From the NCBI RefSeq assembly GCF_000292345.1, contig NZ_ALOU01000039.1, positions 1-36,178 on the forward strand: a stretch of DNA of 36,178 bases, written 5' to 3'. A program made the translations under genes and the position numbers. Numbering within the stretch: the stretch's first letter is position 1; each line of letters starts with the position of its first letter. Below are positions 1 through 7,981 of the stretch, piece after piece. The notes under the pieces are model-generated. The model worked only from the letters and a program-made list of their open reading frames with translations. It did no database searches and was not told the origin of the DNA. The stretch comes from Cupriavidus sp. BIS7. Its GTDB lineage: Bacteria; Pseudomonadota; Gammaproteobacteria; Burkholderiales; Burkholderiaceae.

Positions 1-79
1 TTTTGCTTTTGCGCGAGCGCTTTTGACATCTGACGTCGAAAGTTGCACCGTTGCTGGCCAAAACGTATGATCGGCCGCC

Positions 80-376
80 ATGACATCAGATATCGAGCCC
101 GCGCAGCTGGAAGAAACGCCCTGGTTTCTCTATTTGCTCGAGTGCGAGGGCGACTCCATCTACACCGGAATCACCACCGACGTTCAGCGTCGATATGCCC
201 AGCATCTCGCAGGAACTGGCGCGAAATACACGCGTTCGCGCAAGCCCCTGCGAATACTAGGATGGCTGGAGTTTCCGACCAGATCCGAAGCGCTAAAGGC
301 CGAGATCAGGACAAAGCGCATGACCGCCGCGCAGAAGCGCGACTTCTGCAGTCAATTGCAGCTTCCAACGCCATAA
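80..376 (+). CDS. GIY-YIG domain protein (YhbQ/UPF0213-like)
   Basis: A 98-residue protein that is essentially one GIY-YIG nuclease fold. The motif appears as WFLYLLEC followed by SIYTGITTDVQRRYAQH, giving the Tyr pair and the conserved Arg of the family; the AKYTRSRKPLRILGWLEF stretch is typical of the small stand-alone YhbQ-type members. These are proposed DNA-processing proteins, but their cellular role is not well defined, so no specific substrate is claimed. The ATG at 80 has no obvious Shine-Dalgarno sequence. The gene converges on ohr and shares the terminator at 382-407. Confidence 0.85.
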   Translation: MTSDIEPAQLEETPWFLYLLECEGDSIYTGITTDVQRRYAQHLAGTGAKYTRSRKPLRILGWLEFPTRSEALKAEIRTKRMTAAQKRDFCSQLQLPTP

Positions 377-381
377 CAAAG

Positions 382-407
382 AAAAAGCCGGCAATGCCGG
401 CTTTTTT
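382..407. terminator. Bidirectional rho-independent terminator
   Basis: A perfect GCCGGC/GCCGGC stem with a 3-base loop (aat) is flanked by an A-run on the left and a T-run on the right, so it can end transcription of the GIY-YIG gene on the plus strand and of ohr on the minus strand. The stem extends through the A/T runs. Confidence 0.9.
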
Positions 408-444
408 GCTTCCAATCGCAATCGCCCTTTCGAGCCTTCGACGA

Positions 445-867
445 TCAGACAACGGTCAGCGTCACCTCGATATTGCCGCGCGTGGCATTCGAGTATGGGC
501 AAACCTGGTGAGCCGCTTCCACCAGCTTCTGAGCGGCTTCCTTATCCATGCCGGGGAGCGAGATCTTCAGCTCGGCCTGAATGCCAAAGCCCTGTGGAAT
601 CTGGCCAATACCGACTGCGCCCTCGATCTTCGCGTCGGGCGACACATTGATCTTCTGCTGGCCTGCCACGAAGCGGATCGCACCCAGGAAGCAAGCGGAG
701 TAACCGGCGGCGAACAGTTGTTCCGGGTTCAGGCCGTCGCCCTTGCCACCCATTTCCGTGGGCAGCGCCAGCTTGACGTTCAGTTGGCCATCCGAGGTCT
801 CGGCGCGGCCGTCACGGCCACCAGTAGCGGATGCATGAGCGGTATAAAGGACTTTTTCCAGTTTCAT
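445..867 (-). CDS. ohr: Organic hydroperoxide resistance protein Ohr
   Basis: A 140-residue OsmC/Ohr-family thiol peroxidase that reduces organic hydroperoxides in the cytoplasm, usually with lipoylated proteins as reductant. The two redox cysteines are present (Cys59 in GYSACFLGA and Cys123 in HQVCPYSNATRGN), as are the expected Arg18 and Glu49, so the enzyme should be active. The ATG at 867 is preferred to an upstream in-frame GTG at 873 because a GGAG lies about 7 bases before the ATG and would be too close to the GTG. It follows ohrR on the same strand after a gap of about 59 bases and is probably co-transcribed with it, so OhrR would control it. Confidence 0.93.
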   Translation of the reverse strand: MKLEKVLYTAHASATGGRDGRAETSDGQLNVKLALPTEMGGKGDGLNPEQLFAAGYSACFLGAIRFVAGQQKINVSPDAKIEGAVGIGQIPQGFGIQAELKISLPGMDKEAAQKLVEAAHQVCPYSNATRGNIEVTLTVV

Positions 868-910
868 TTGCACACTCCAGGTTTGCCCAGTGGGGGCAGG
901 CTAATCAAAT

Positions 911-925
911 TGCCGGCAACCGGCA
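911..925. other. Small stem-loop between ohrR and ohr
   Basis: TGCCGG-caa-CCGGCA forms a 6-bp hairpin immediately after the ohrR stop codon (minus strand). There is no T-run, so it is not a classic terminator; it may protect or process the ohrR-ohr transcript. The role is inferred. Confidence 0.45.
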
Positions 926-926
926 G

Positions 927-1409
927 TCACTCATCGGACCGCGCATTCTCAAGCGTGGACCGCAATGCATGCAGGCGCGACGTCAGCGACTCGATCTCCT
1001 CGATCGAGCACTGCGTTGCACACAGCAACCTTTCGGGGATACCCGCCGCAGAGGCACGAAGCTTCCGGCCGGCATCCGTCAAACTCACCAGGACGCGACG
1101 CTCATCCTCGGCATCCCGCTCGCGTGTCACCCAGCCTGCCGATTCCAGTCTCTTGAGCAGCGGCGTCAGCGTGCCCGAATCGAGCGTCAGCCGTGCGCCC
1201 AACTCGGAAATCGTCAGCGTGTTGGTCTCCCAAAGAACCAGCATCACCAAGTACTGAGGATATGTAAGCCCCAGCTCACTCAGCATGGGCTTGTAGATCT
1301 TGGTCATTGCCAGCGAGGTCGAGTACAGGGCAAAGCATAACTGGCGATCCAACAGCAGCCAGTCCTCGGCTTGGGATTCGACTTGAGGAGTTATCGTCGT
1401 CTCGGTCAT
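927..1409 (-). CDS. ohrR: Organic-peroxide-sensing MarR-family repressor OhrR
   Basis: A 160-residue winged-helix MarR protein. The sensing cysteine is Cys25 in LLLDRQLCFALYS, the place of the peroxidatic Cys in OhrR. Further cysteines at 130 and 134 (RLLCATQC) match the 2-Cys OhrR class, in which oxidation forms an inter-subunit disulfide that releases DNA. The DNA-recognition region is LTPLLKRLESAGWVTRERDAED. It lies upstream of ohr in the same direction, and a near-perfect palindrome covers its own promoter, so it probably represses itself and ohr together. No Shine-Dalgarno precedes the ATG and the candidate -10 box is only 6 bases upstream, which suggests a leaderless message. Confidence 0.93.
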   Translation of the reverse strand: MTETTITPQVESQAEDWLLLDRQLCFALYSTSLAMTKIYKPMLSELGLTYPQYLVMLVLWETNTLTISELGARLTLDSGTLTPLLKRLESAGWVTRERDAEDERRVLVSLTDAGRKLRASAAGIPERLLCATQCSIEEIESLTSRLHALRSTLENARSDE

Positions 1410-1415
1410 GTAGAT

Positions 1416-1443
1416 ATCTTATACACAATTAAATTGTGTGCAA
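1416..1443 (-). promoter_or_regulatory. ohrR promoter with embedded OhrR operator
   Basis: Read on the minus strand, TTGCAC (1438-1443) and TAAGAT (1416-1421) are separated by 16 bases and make a plausible sigma-70 promoter. The space between them is filled by the palindrome ACACAATT-a-AATTGTGT (1423-1439), an A/T-rich dyad like known OhrR operators. A bound repressor would block RNA polymerase directly. The dyad is read directly; the regulator assignment is inferred from position and family. Confidence 0.82.
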
Positions 1444-1668
1444 TATAAAATTTCAATCGAACTCATAGAGGATAGAGCCGCCCGTCGGCCTGACAAAGGA
1501 TGAATCCGCGACACGCAGGGCCTGAATCGACAACGTGCCTGAAGCGGCACAACCACGGCGCAGTCATGGGCCAGGTCTTTAAGTCTGGTTTAAGTGTGGC
1601 TGCTTACGATGCTTTCATCGCGCCAATGGGATCTGCGGCGCCGCGAACCATCTAGAAAGGAAAGCACC

Positions 1669-3135
1669 ATGATTCGTCAGACTCTCGTCCGCTCAGCTGT
1701 CGGTGTCGCCGCATTGGCTGCCCTTGCCGGCGGCTACGCGTACCTGCAGAAAGATGCAATCACGCCGGGGTACGCGGCGCAGAACACGAGCGCAGCCGCG
1801 AGCGCCGCTCCGGTCGCGGTGGCCACGCCCACGGATTTTTCGAGCATTGTTGACCAGTACGGGCCTGCTGTCGTGAATATCAGCGTGACGGCTCGCGCGC
1901 AGCGTACCTCGGCGCAGGCCCCGCAGGGCATCGATCCCGACGATCCGCTGTTTCAGTTCTTCAAGCGGTTCGGCCCACAGTTCCAGGGGCCGCAGGGTGG
2001 GCAGCCGCAACTCGTACGCGGTCTGGGTTCGGGTTTCATCATCAATTCGGACGGCCTGATCCTGACTAACGCCCACGTGGTCGACAATGCGACCGAAGTC
2101 ACGGTGAAGCTGACCGACCGTCGTGAATTCAAGGCGAAGGTGCTTGGCAGCGATCCGCAAACCGATATTGCGGTGATTCGCATCGATGCGAAGAACCTTC
2201 CCACGGTCCGGCTCGGGGACCCGGCGAAGGTCCGCGTTGGCGAGCCCGTACTTGCCATTGGCTCGCCGTACGGCTTCGAAAACACGGTGACCGCTGGCAT
2301 TGTCAGCGCCAAGTCGCGCTCGCTGCCGGATGACACTTACGTGCCTTTCATTCAGACCGACGTGGCGGTGAACCCGGGCAACTCCGGTGGCCCGCTATTC
2401 AACCAGCGCGGCGAAGTCATCGGCATCAACTCGCAGATCTACAGTCAGACGGGCGGCTACCAGGGGCTCTCGTTTGCCATTCCGATCAACGTGGCGACCA
2501 AGGTCGAGGACCAGCTGGTCACGCATGGCAAGGTCACGCGCGGCCGCCTTGGCATCTCGGTGCAGGAAGTCAATCAGGCGCTCGCGCAGTCGTTCAACCT
2601 CCCGAAGCCGTCTGGCGCCCTCGTGAATTCGGTCGAGCCGGATAGCCCCGCAGCGAAGGCCGGCGTGAAGGCCGGCGACGTGGTAGTGCAGCTTGGCGAT
2701 GACGTCATCGACCACTCCGGCGACCTGCCCGAGCACGTGGCCGATCTCGCGCCCGGCACCGAGACCAAGCTCAAGGTCATTCGCAAGGGTGAGCCCATGA
2801 CGCTGACGGTCAAGGTTGGGGCGGTGAAGGAAGACGCCCAGGCGCAGAAGGCAAACGGTGGCCAGGCTGGCGGCCGACTGGGCCTGGCGGTCCGCCCGCT
2901 GACGCCTGCCGAAAAGCGCGACAGCGGTATCGACGGTGGACTCGTGGTTGAAGACGTGGCTGGCCCGGCTGCGCGCGTTGGCATTCAGCCCGGCGATGTC
3001 ATCCTCTCGCTGAATGGCACGCCGATCTCTTCGGCCGAACAACTTCGTGCTCTGGTGGCCAAGGCGGGCAAGCAGGTGGCACTGCTGGTACAGCGTGACG
3101 ATGCACGGATCTTCATTCCGCTGGACCTTGGTTAA
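1669..3135 (+). CDS. Do/HtrA-family periplasmic serine protease (DegP/MucD-like)
   Basis: A 488-residue trypsin-like protease with two PDZ domains, acting on misfolded proteins in the periplasm. The N-terminus has a signal sequence or membrane anchor (hydrophobic run about 8-25). The catalytic triad is His136 (LTNAHVVDN), Asp166 (DPQTDIAVI) and Ser239 (NPGNSGGPLF). PDZ domains lie at roughly 290-385 (GRLGISVQEV onward) and 405-485 (GRLGLAVRPL onward). The ATG at 1669 is chosen over an in-frame ATG 75 bases upstream because AGAAAGGAAAG precedes it and the signal sequence starts there. Its neighbours are unrelated, so no operon with rpoE-type genes is visible here. Confidence 0.93.
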   Translation: MIRQTLVRSAVGVAALAALAGGYAYLQKDAITPGYAAQNTSAAASAAPVAVATPTDFSSIVDQYGPAVVNISVTARAQRTSAQAPQGIDPDDPLFQFFKRFGPQFQGPQGGQPQLVRGLGSGFIINSDGLILTNAHVVDNATEVTVKLTDRREFKAKVLGSDPQTDIAVIRIDAKNLPTVRLGDPAKVRVGEPVLAIGSPYGFENTVTAGIVSAKSRSLPDDTYVPFIQTDVAVNPGNSGGPLFNQRGEVIGINSQIYSQTGGYQGLSFAIPINVATKVEDQLVTHGKVTRGRLGISVQEVNQALAQSFNLPKPSGALVNSVEPDSPAAKAGVKAGDVVVQLGDDVIDHSGDLPEHVADLAPGTETKLKVIRKGEPMTLTVKVGAVKEDAQAQKANGGQAGGRLGLAVRPLTPAEKRDSGIDGGLVVEDVAGPAARVGIQPGDVILSLNGTPISSAEQLRALVAKAGKQVALLVQRDDARIFIPLDLG

Positions 3136-3139
3136 CCGT

Positions 3140-3168
3140 CTGCGCGATGTGGTTTACGGTCCGCGCAG
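3140..3168. other. Stem-loop after the htrA-like gene
   Basis: CTGCGCG (3140-3146) and CGCGCAG (3162-3168) can pair around a 15-base loop just after the stop codon. Without a T-run it is only a possible mRNA 3' end structure. Confidence 0.35.
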
Positions 3169-3171
3169 CAG

Positions 3172-3209
3172 GTATACGGGACGTATACGGTAAACGCGTA
3201 TACGTCCCG
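3172..3209. repeat. 12-bp inverted repeat with three GTATAC cores
   Basis: CGGGACGTATAC (3177-3188) and GTATACGTCCCG (3198-3209) are perfect inverted arms around a 9-base spacer, and a further GTATACGG lies just to the left (3172-3179), a direct repeat of 3183-3190. The element sits between the protease gene and the small gene at 3358. It could be a multi-site operator or a hairpin; no T-run follows, so it is not a standard terminator. GTATAC also recurs in promoter gaps of the 11-17 kb cluster. Confidence 0.7.
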
Positions 3210-3357
3210 CAAACCCTTGCCAGAAGCGGATTTCCGGGTGACAAAACACACCAAAAACGTGTTTGAACGGGTATGATCTCGACTGCGATGCTTGAAGCGT
3301 GTGGTGACGCTGATCACCACTTCTGGTTCATGCTGAATCGACAGAAGAAGGACGTCT

Positions 3358-3681
3358 ATGCAGTTGGATTTCACCCGCGCCCCCACCTCGCCGGGTACCG
3401 ACCTGGCACGGCGGCTCACGCCAGCCACCACAAAGCCGCCGGCACGTCGGCGCAAGAAAGAAGTTCCGCCGCACTGGGAACGCGGCTATCGCTCCCACTA
3501 CTACCGTAACGAACGTGGCGACAAGCTTGGCGAAGTTCGCTTGTCCGATCGTGGCGATCTTCCCGTGGTCTACCACTGGGCTGCAGGCAACTACTCCGGC
3601 GCAGAAGGCTCGCTTGCCCATGCGCGTGCCCGTGTCGAAGAGACCGTAGGTTTCGGCATGCGCCAGATGTCGCTGTTCTGA
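3358..3681 (+). CDS. Small basic protein of unknown function
   Basis: A 107-residue protein with no family I recognise. The N-terminal third is rich in Pro, Arg and Lys (a KPPARRRKK stretch near residues 26-34), followed by a compact Tyr/Trp-containing part (WERGYRSHYYRN, VYHWAAGNYSGAEG) and a short C-terminal tail. There is no signal peptide or membrane segment. AAGGA lies about 6 bases before the ATG, supporting the start, and the gene stands alone between the protease gene and the convergent MFS gene. The basic N-terminus could contact nucleic acid, which is a guess. Confidence 0.7.
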   Translation: MQLDFTRAPTSPGTDLARRLTPATTKPPARRRKKEVPPHWERGYRSHYYRNERGDKLGEVRLSDRGDLPVVYHWAAGNYSGAEGSLAHARARVEETVGFGMRQMSLF

Positions 3682-3790
3682 AAGCGCGCGCAACCTGCGC
3701 ACGCACGATCGAAGCGAAGGCGATCCGCCGCCATTGCTGCGCTGACGCCAGCGCAAACGTAATACCCCTCCCGCCTCTTGCGAGGCCCGG

Positions 3791-5368
3791 CTAGTCAAGC
3801 CGCCGCTGTACAAGCATGAAGACCGCTGCCGCCAGGGCGAGCACGGCAATCAATCGATAGAGATCCTCGCAGGCAATCAAGCGCGCCTGCTGATCAACCA
3901 TTGCAGCCAGTTGTGCCAGCGCACCTGCATGGGCCTGACTTGTCTCGAACCCGCGTGATACCAGCGCAGTCTGCGCCATGTGCATCCACTGGTCCGCTTC
4001 CGCCGGCCGCTGCCCGATGGCGTGCACCAGGCTCGTATGCACCGCGAACTGACGGTTCTGCAGCAGCACCGCCCCCAATGCAGAGGCGAATGAACTGGCA
4101 ATCTGGCGAATCAGGTTCTTGCTCCGATATCCGTGCGCAAAGTCATCGCCGCGCAGCGATCCGAACGTCAGGCCTGCAATGGGGATGATGACCAGCACGC
4201 CGAACAGTCCCTTGCCGATCAGCCCGAGGGCAAGCGCGGAAGGTCCGATATCTGGCGGCATGAACGAAAACCACGTCATCGCGCCGGCCATGACGAACAG
4301 CCCTGTCACCATCAGCGGCTTCTTGTGCTTCAGCCGTCGGGCCACTTTCAGGTACACCCAGATGCCGGCAAGGCTGATGGCCGCGGCAAGCGTGTTCAGC
4401 CAGCCGGTGGTGGCCAGCGGAAAGCGCAGCGCCTGTTCCGCATAGATCGGAAACACGTAGGCGCTGAGGTTGTTGATCATGTAGTACACGAAGTACATCG
4501 CCAGGCCGGTCAGGAAGACGGGATCGCTCAGCGAGCGCAGCCGCAGCACGGGCGTGTCGTGATGCCATTGTTGCCACACGAATACGCCCAGCAGCGCCAA
4601 TGCGATCACGGCAATCACCGCCACGCGCACGGGGTGCGAGAAGATGTCGAAGCGCGCCTCCGTCAGCGATGCCTGCAGCGCGACGATCGCCACGCCGAAC
4701 AGCAACAGAGGCCCGAGCGCGGGCCCTTCCACGTCGTCACGCGCTTCGGCGTCCGGCAACAGCAGCCAGGCGCCGAGCGCGGCCACAGCGGCAAACGGCA
4801 GCACGCCATAGAAGACATCCTGCCAGACGCCGCGATCGACCAACTCGGCCGCGAATGCGGGCCCCAGCGTCGACGCGCCAAAAATGCCGAGCATGAAGAT
4901 GCGCGAGGCGCGCGGCCGCTCGGCCGGGCCGAACATCAGGTTCACCAGGATCCGGCAACTCGTGAACAGGGCTCCGCCCCCCACGCCCTGCACAAACCGT
5001 GCGCCAACCATTTGGGTCAGTCCGGTGCTGGTGGCGGCGGCAAGCGTGCCGGCCATGAACAGCATCAGTGACCCGGTCAGGTAGTAGCGATAGCCGAAAC
5101 GCTGCGCAAGCCATTGCTGCTTGAGAATCATCAGCATGCTGCCCACGGCATAGGCCGCCTGTACAAGCGCGAAACTGCGCGGGTCCGCATCGATGCCACC
5201 GACGATATGGCTCGACGCGAACACGAACATGATGTTCTCAAGGAATTCGACACCGGTGGCCAGGGCCAGCAGCATCATGATCAGCGTCTGTCGTTGCTGA
5301 TGGCTCAGCAGGCGCAGCCAGCGCAGGCGGGCCCGCAGCCGATGCCAGGGGTCCACCTGGGCCGTCAC
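3791..5368 (-). CDS. MFS transporter, DHA2 (14-helix) type efflux pump
   Basis: A 525-residue inner-membrane protein with many hydrophobic helices, beginning at about residue 28 (TLIMMLLALATGVEFLENIMFVF) and ending with a helix before a short basic tail. Length and the motif region GARFVQGVGGGALF fit the 14-helix DHA2 group of proton-driven drug exporters, although the N-terminus is more divergent than in EmrB. Its start overlaps the stop of the MarR gene by 4 bases (ATGA), so the two are translationally coupled and it is probably induced by the compound that MarR senses. The substrate cannot be read from the sequence. Confidence 0.85.
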   Translation of the reverse strand: MTAQVDPWHRLRARLRWLRLLSHQQRQTLIMMLLALATGVEFLENIMFVFASSHIVGGIDADPRSFALVQAAYAVGSMLMILKQQWLAQRFGYRYYLTGSLMLFMAGTLAAATSTGLTQMVGARFVQGVGGGALFTSCRILVNLMFGPAERPRASRIFMLGIFGASTLGPAFAAELVDRGVWQDVFYGVLPFAAVAALGAWLLLPDAEARDDVEGPALGPLLLFGVAIVALQASLTEARFDIFSHPVRVAVIAVIALALLGVFVWQQWHHDTPVLRLRSLSDPVFLTGLAMYFVYYMINNLSAYVFPIYAEQALRFPLATTGWLNTLAAAISLAGIWVYLKVARRLKHKKPLMVTGLFVMAGAMTWFSFMPPDIGPSALALGLIGKGLFGVLVIIPIAGLTFGSLRGDDFAHGYRSKNLIRQIASSFASALGAVLLQNRQFAVHTSLVHAIGQRPAEADQWMHMAQTALVSRGFETSQAHAGALAQLAAMVDQQARLIACEDLYRLIAVLALAAAVFMLVQRRLD

Positions 5369-5862
5369 GATTTGCTCGCTTCCAGTGCGGCCAGATGCTG
5401 ATGCAGCCGCGAAAGATCGCGTGTGGCGTCAGCCAGCCCGGACTTGCCGATCGGCGCCCATGCCTCGCCATAGGCTGCATGCACGGCTGGCGCGGCGCGC
5501 TCCAGCAAGGCATGGGCGGCGGGTGTCAGGCTGAGTTCCAGGCTGCGCCGGTCTTGTTGCGATGCCCTGCGCTGGACCAGGCCACGCGCCTCGAGCCCAT
5601 CGATCAGGCGCGTCATCTGCGTGCGCGTGGCGTCGATCGACATGCCCAGTTCCGAAGGCATGGTTGGCTCTCCGGCATCGATGGCCAGCATGCTGATGAC
5701 CAGATACTGGTTCAGGTCGAGACCGTGTACGGCGAGCGCCCGCTCGATGTGCTGACGCAGCAGCCGCGCGGACCTCAACAGGAGCCGCGACGCCAGAATC
5801 AGGTCGCGCGGGGCTTCCGGATGTTCGGCGCAAAAGCGATCAATGCGTCGCTCGAATGACAT
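5365..5862 (-). CDS. MarR-family repressor of the adjacent efflux gene
   Basis: A 165-residue winged-helix protein. The DNA-binding core is MPSELGMSIDATRTQMTRLIDGLEARG with the wing LVQRRASQQDRRS, followed by a C-terminal dimerisation helix. It is the first gene of a two-gene operon with the MFS exporter (4-base overlap), the usual layout for an efflux pump controlled by its own ligand-sensing repressor. Overlapping palindromes lie just upstream of its start. No clear Shine-Dalgarno is visible before the ATG. Confidence 0.9.
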   Translation of the reverse strand: MSFERRIDRFCAEHPEAPRDLILASRLLLRSARLLRQHIERALAVHGLDLNQYLVISMLAIDAGEPTMPSELGMSIDATRTQMTRLIDGLEARGLVQRRASQQDRRSLELSLTPAAHALLERAAPAVHAAYGEAWAPIGKSGLADATRDLSRLHQHLAALEASKS

Positions 5863-5872
5863 GGCGATGTGA

Positions 5873-5903
5873 TTTCATCTGAAATAGTTACGGATGAAAC
5901 TAT
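5873..5903. promoter_or_regulatory. Candidate MarR operator
   Basis: Two nested dyads overlap here: TTTCATC (5873-5879) with GATGAAA (5893-5899), and ATAGTT (5884-5889) with AACTAT (5898-5903). The second gives a 20-bp palindrome, the size typical for MarR dimers. It starts 11 bases upstream of the marR start codon, so autorepression of the marR-MFS operon is expected. Confidence 0.75.
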
Positions 5904-5956
5904 ATGCGGGGACCCGGCAATTGGCAAGTTCCGCAAGTTCGCCACGCCGAACAGTC

Positions 5957-7981
5957 CTATCGGCGCAACGATCTGGACAGTTCGCGAAGCGACGCGCGCA
6001 AGCGCCCGATCACATCGGTCTGCCGTTGCGCTGCCGGCGCGCCGTAGCGCCAGGCTACATACCCATCGGTGAACGCTCGCACGGCCGGTGCGGCGTGCGG
6101 CAGCGCCGCGCTGGCGCGCGCGCCAAAGTCGCTAGGGCCTTCGGCCGCATCGCGTGTGCAGCCATGCCGCGCCAGAAGTCCGCAAAACCGGTCGTACAGT
6201 GCCTGGACCGGATCGATGCGCCGGCGCCTCAGCCACAGTGGCACCAGCGCAAGCAGGCTCAAGGCGGCCAGTCCGCCGACCAGCACGGCGGGCAACTGGC
6301 CAGTCAGCCCGGCGTGTTCCAGCAGCCTGCCTTGCTGCGTCCGGTCGTACTGCAGGACCCAGCGTTGCCATGTATAGCTGAGGCCATCGATGCCCCAGCG
6401 CAAATCGCGCAACCAGCCCGGCGCCCTCAGGTCACGCAGGGCCGGGATCTCGTCCGCGCCCAGCGCCGCATCCACGCCGCTCTCGACACGGCTGGGCGCC
6501 ACCGCGCCGGTTGGGTCCACACGCACCCAGCCGCGTCCGGCCAGCCAGACTTCGGCCCAGGCGTGGGCGTCAGACTGGCGTATCACATAGTGCCGCCCAA
6601 CCGGGTTGAACTCTCCACCCTGGTAGCCGTTGACGACACGCGCAGGCACGCCCGCCGCTCGCATCAGGAACACGAAGCTGCTGGAGTAGTGTTCGCAGAA
6701 ACCGCGATGCGTTTCGAACAGGAAGCTGTCAACCTGGTCGTGGCCGAGCCGTGGTGGTGACAGCGTATAGGCGAACGGCGCGGCCGCAAACAGCCGCAAC
6801 GCGGCTTGAACGCGCTGCCATGGGTCTGGATACCGGCTTGCCCATTGCGCCGCCAATTCACGGCTGCGCGGATTGCCGTCAGGCAGTGACAGCGACAACT
6901 TCAGCTCGCGCCGGGTCAGCGGCTGCGGCATGGCGCCAAGCGTCGAGCGCCCGCGATAACGAAGCGGCCGGTCAATCGGCGCGCCGGCGAAGAACTCATC
7001 GTCGATCGATACCTGCGCATTGACGCTTGAGGAGACTGCCACGCCCCGGTCGAGCAGATACAGCCACGACTTCTGCGTGGGCTCCAGCGTGATGTTGTAC
7101 TCATGCACGTCAGTCGCGGCCGGGCCCGCAAGATCGTCGCCGGCGACATCGTCACGCAACCCCGCAGCCTCGCGCATCAACGTTGACGAGGCCGGCCGCC
7201 AGGTTTCGCCATCGTAGTTCCAGAGCACGAAGGCGCGCCAATAGAGTGCGCTCGGCGGCAGCGCCTCGCCGACGATATCGGCACGGAATGCAACTTCCGG
7301 CGATCGGATCAGCTCGCCGATACTGCCAGGCTTCATCGTGTCGCTGATGCCGGTGCGGCCCGTTGGCTCAGATTGCGGCAGGCGCCACAACGGATGATCC
7401 AGGCGCGGAAACAGCACGAAGAGGAATAGCGCCCACGGCAGGCCGAACAGCGCCATGCGTCCGAGCAACGGCCAGATAGCCAGCCGCCCGCGCGCCTCCG
7501 GGTGGTGCAGCAGCAGCCAGTTGCGCAGGACCCATGCGCCGATCGCCATGCTGTAGATGGCCAGCCAGAATGGTTGATCCGCGAGGTACAGGGTCAGCAA
7601 CAGATAGAAGGAGAGCTGCGAAACCAGCGTGGCATCGGCCAGCGCACGGGTTTCCATCAGCTTGAGAATCACGAATGCCGCCAGCAGCGCGATACAGAGC
7701 TCGCGTCCCAGCCTGCCGCCGCTTTGCCAGACAAGGGCTGCGGCGATCACGAGCACAAGCACGGCCGCCACACCGATCAGCAGCTTCGACGGCAACGGTG
7801 CGCGTTGCCTCCACAGCAGCCAGCGCCACGCCAGCAACAACAGCAACAGCAGGCTGACCGAAACGGGTAGCGTACGCGCCTGCGGCGCCAGCACCAGCGC
7901 AAGCTGGCCGATCAGCATGCCGTGTTCCTGATGGCCAAGCGGGCGCACTGTCGGCGGCTTCGGGGTCGTCTTCGCTGTCAT
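5957..7981 (-). CDS. Transglutaminase-like membrane protein (TgpA-type)
   Basis: A 674-residue protein of the TgpA family. The N-terminal part (about 23-195) has several membrane helices; a periplasmic transglutaminase-like domain follows with Cys429 (HRGFCEHYSSS), His473 (SDAHAWAEVW) and Asp489 (GWVRVDPTGA) forming a complete Cys-His-Asp triad; one more helix follows near 565-585, and a C-terminal domain continues to residue 674. In Pseudomonas such a protein is essential, but its substrate is not settled. The reading frame is open further upstream, but the ATG at 7981 is chosen because it overlaps the stop of the DUF58 gene (ATGA) and gives the normal family length. It is the last gene of the moxR-DUF58-transglutaminase operon. 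Confidence 0.92.
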   Translation of the reverse strand: MTAKTTPKPPTVRPLGHQEHGMLIGQLALVLAPQARTLPVSVSLLLLLLLAWRWLLWRQRAPLPSKLLIGVAAVLVLVIAAALVWQSGGRLGRELCIALLAAFVILKLMETRALADATLVSQLSFYLLLTLYLADQPFWLAIYSMAIGAWVLRNWLLLHHPEARGRLAIWPLLGRMALFGLPWALFLFVLFPRLDHPLWRLPQSEPTGRTGISDTMKPGSIGELIRSPEVAFRADIVGEALPPSALYWRAFVLWNYDGETWRPASSTLMREAAGLRDDVAGDDLAGPAATDVHEYNITLEPTQKSWLYLLDRGVAVSSSVNAQVSIDDEFFAGAPIDRPLRYRGRSTLGAMPQPLTRRELKLSLSLPDGNPRSRELAAQWASRYPDPWQRVQAALRLFAAAPFAYTLSPPRLGHDQVDSFLFETHRGFCEHYSSSFVFLMRAAGVPARVVNGYQGGEFNPVGRHYVIRQSDAHAWAEVWLAGRGWVRVDPTGAVAPSRVESGVDAALGADEIPALRDLRAPGWLRDLRWGIDGLSYTWQRWVLQYDRTQQGRLLEHAGLTGQLPAVLVGGLAALSLLALVPLWLRRRRIDPVQALYDRFCGLLARHGCTRDAAEGPSDFGARASAALPHAAPAVRAFTDGYVAWRYGAPAAQRQTDVIGRLRASLRELSRSLRR

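Noticed and set aside
43..1257. A 404-codon open frame on the plus strand across the ohr/ohrR region
   Set aside because: It is antisense to two well-supported genes and overlaps the GIY-YIG gene in another frame; composition is Arg/Ser/His-rich as in shadow frames of GC-rich DNA.
4133..5071. A 312-codon open frame opposite the MFS gene
   Set aside because: Shadow frame with charged low-complexity composition.
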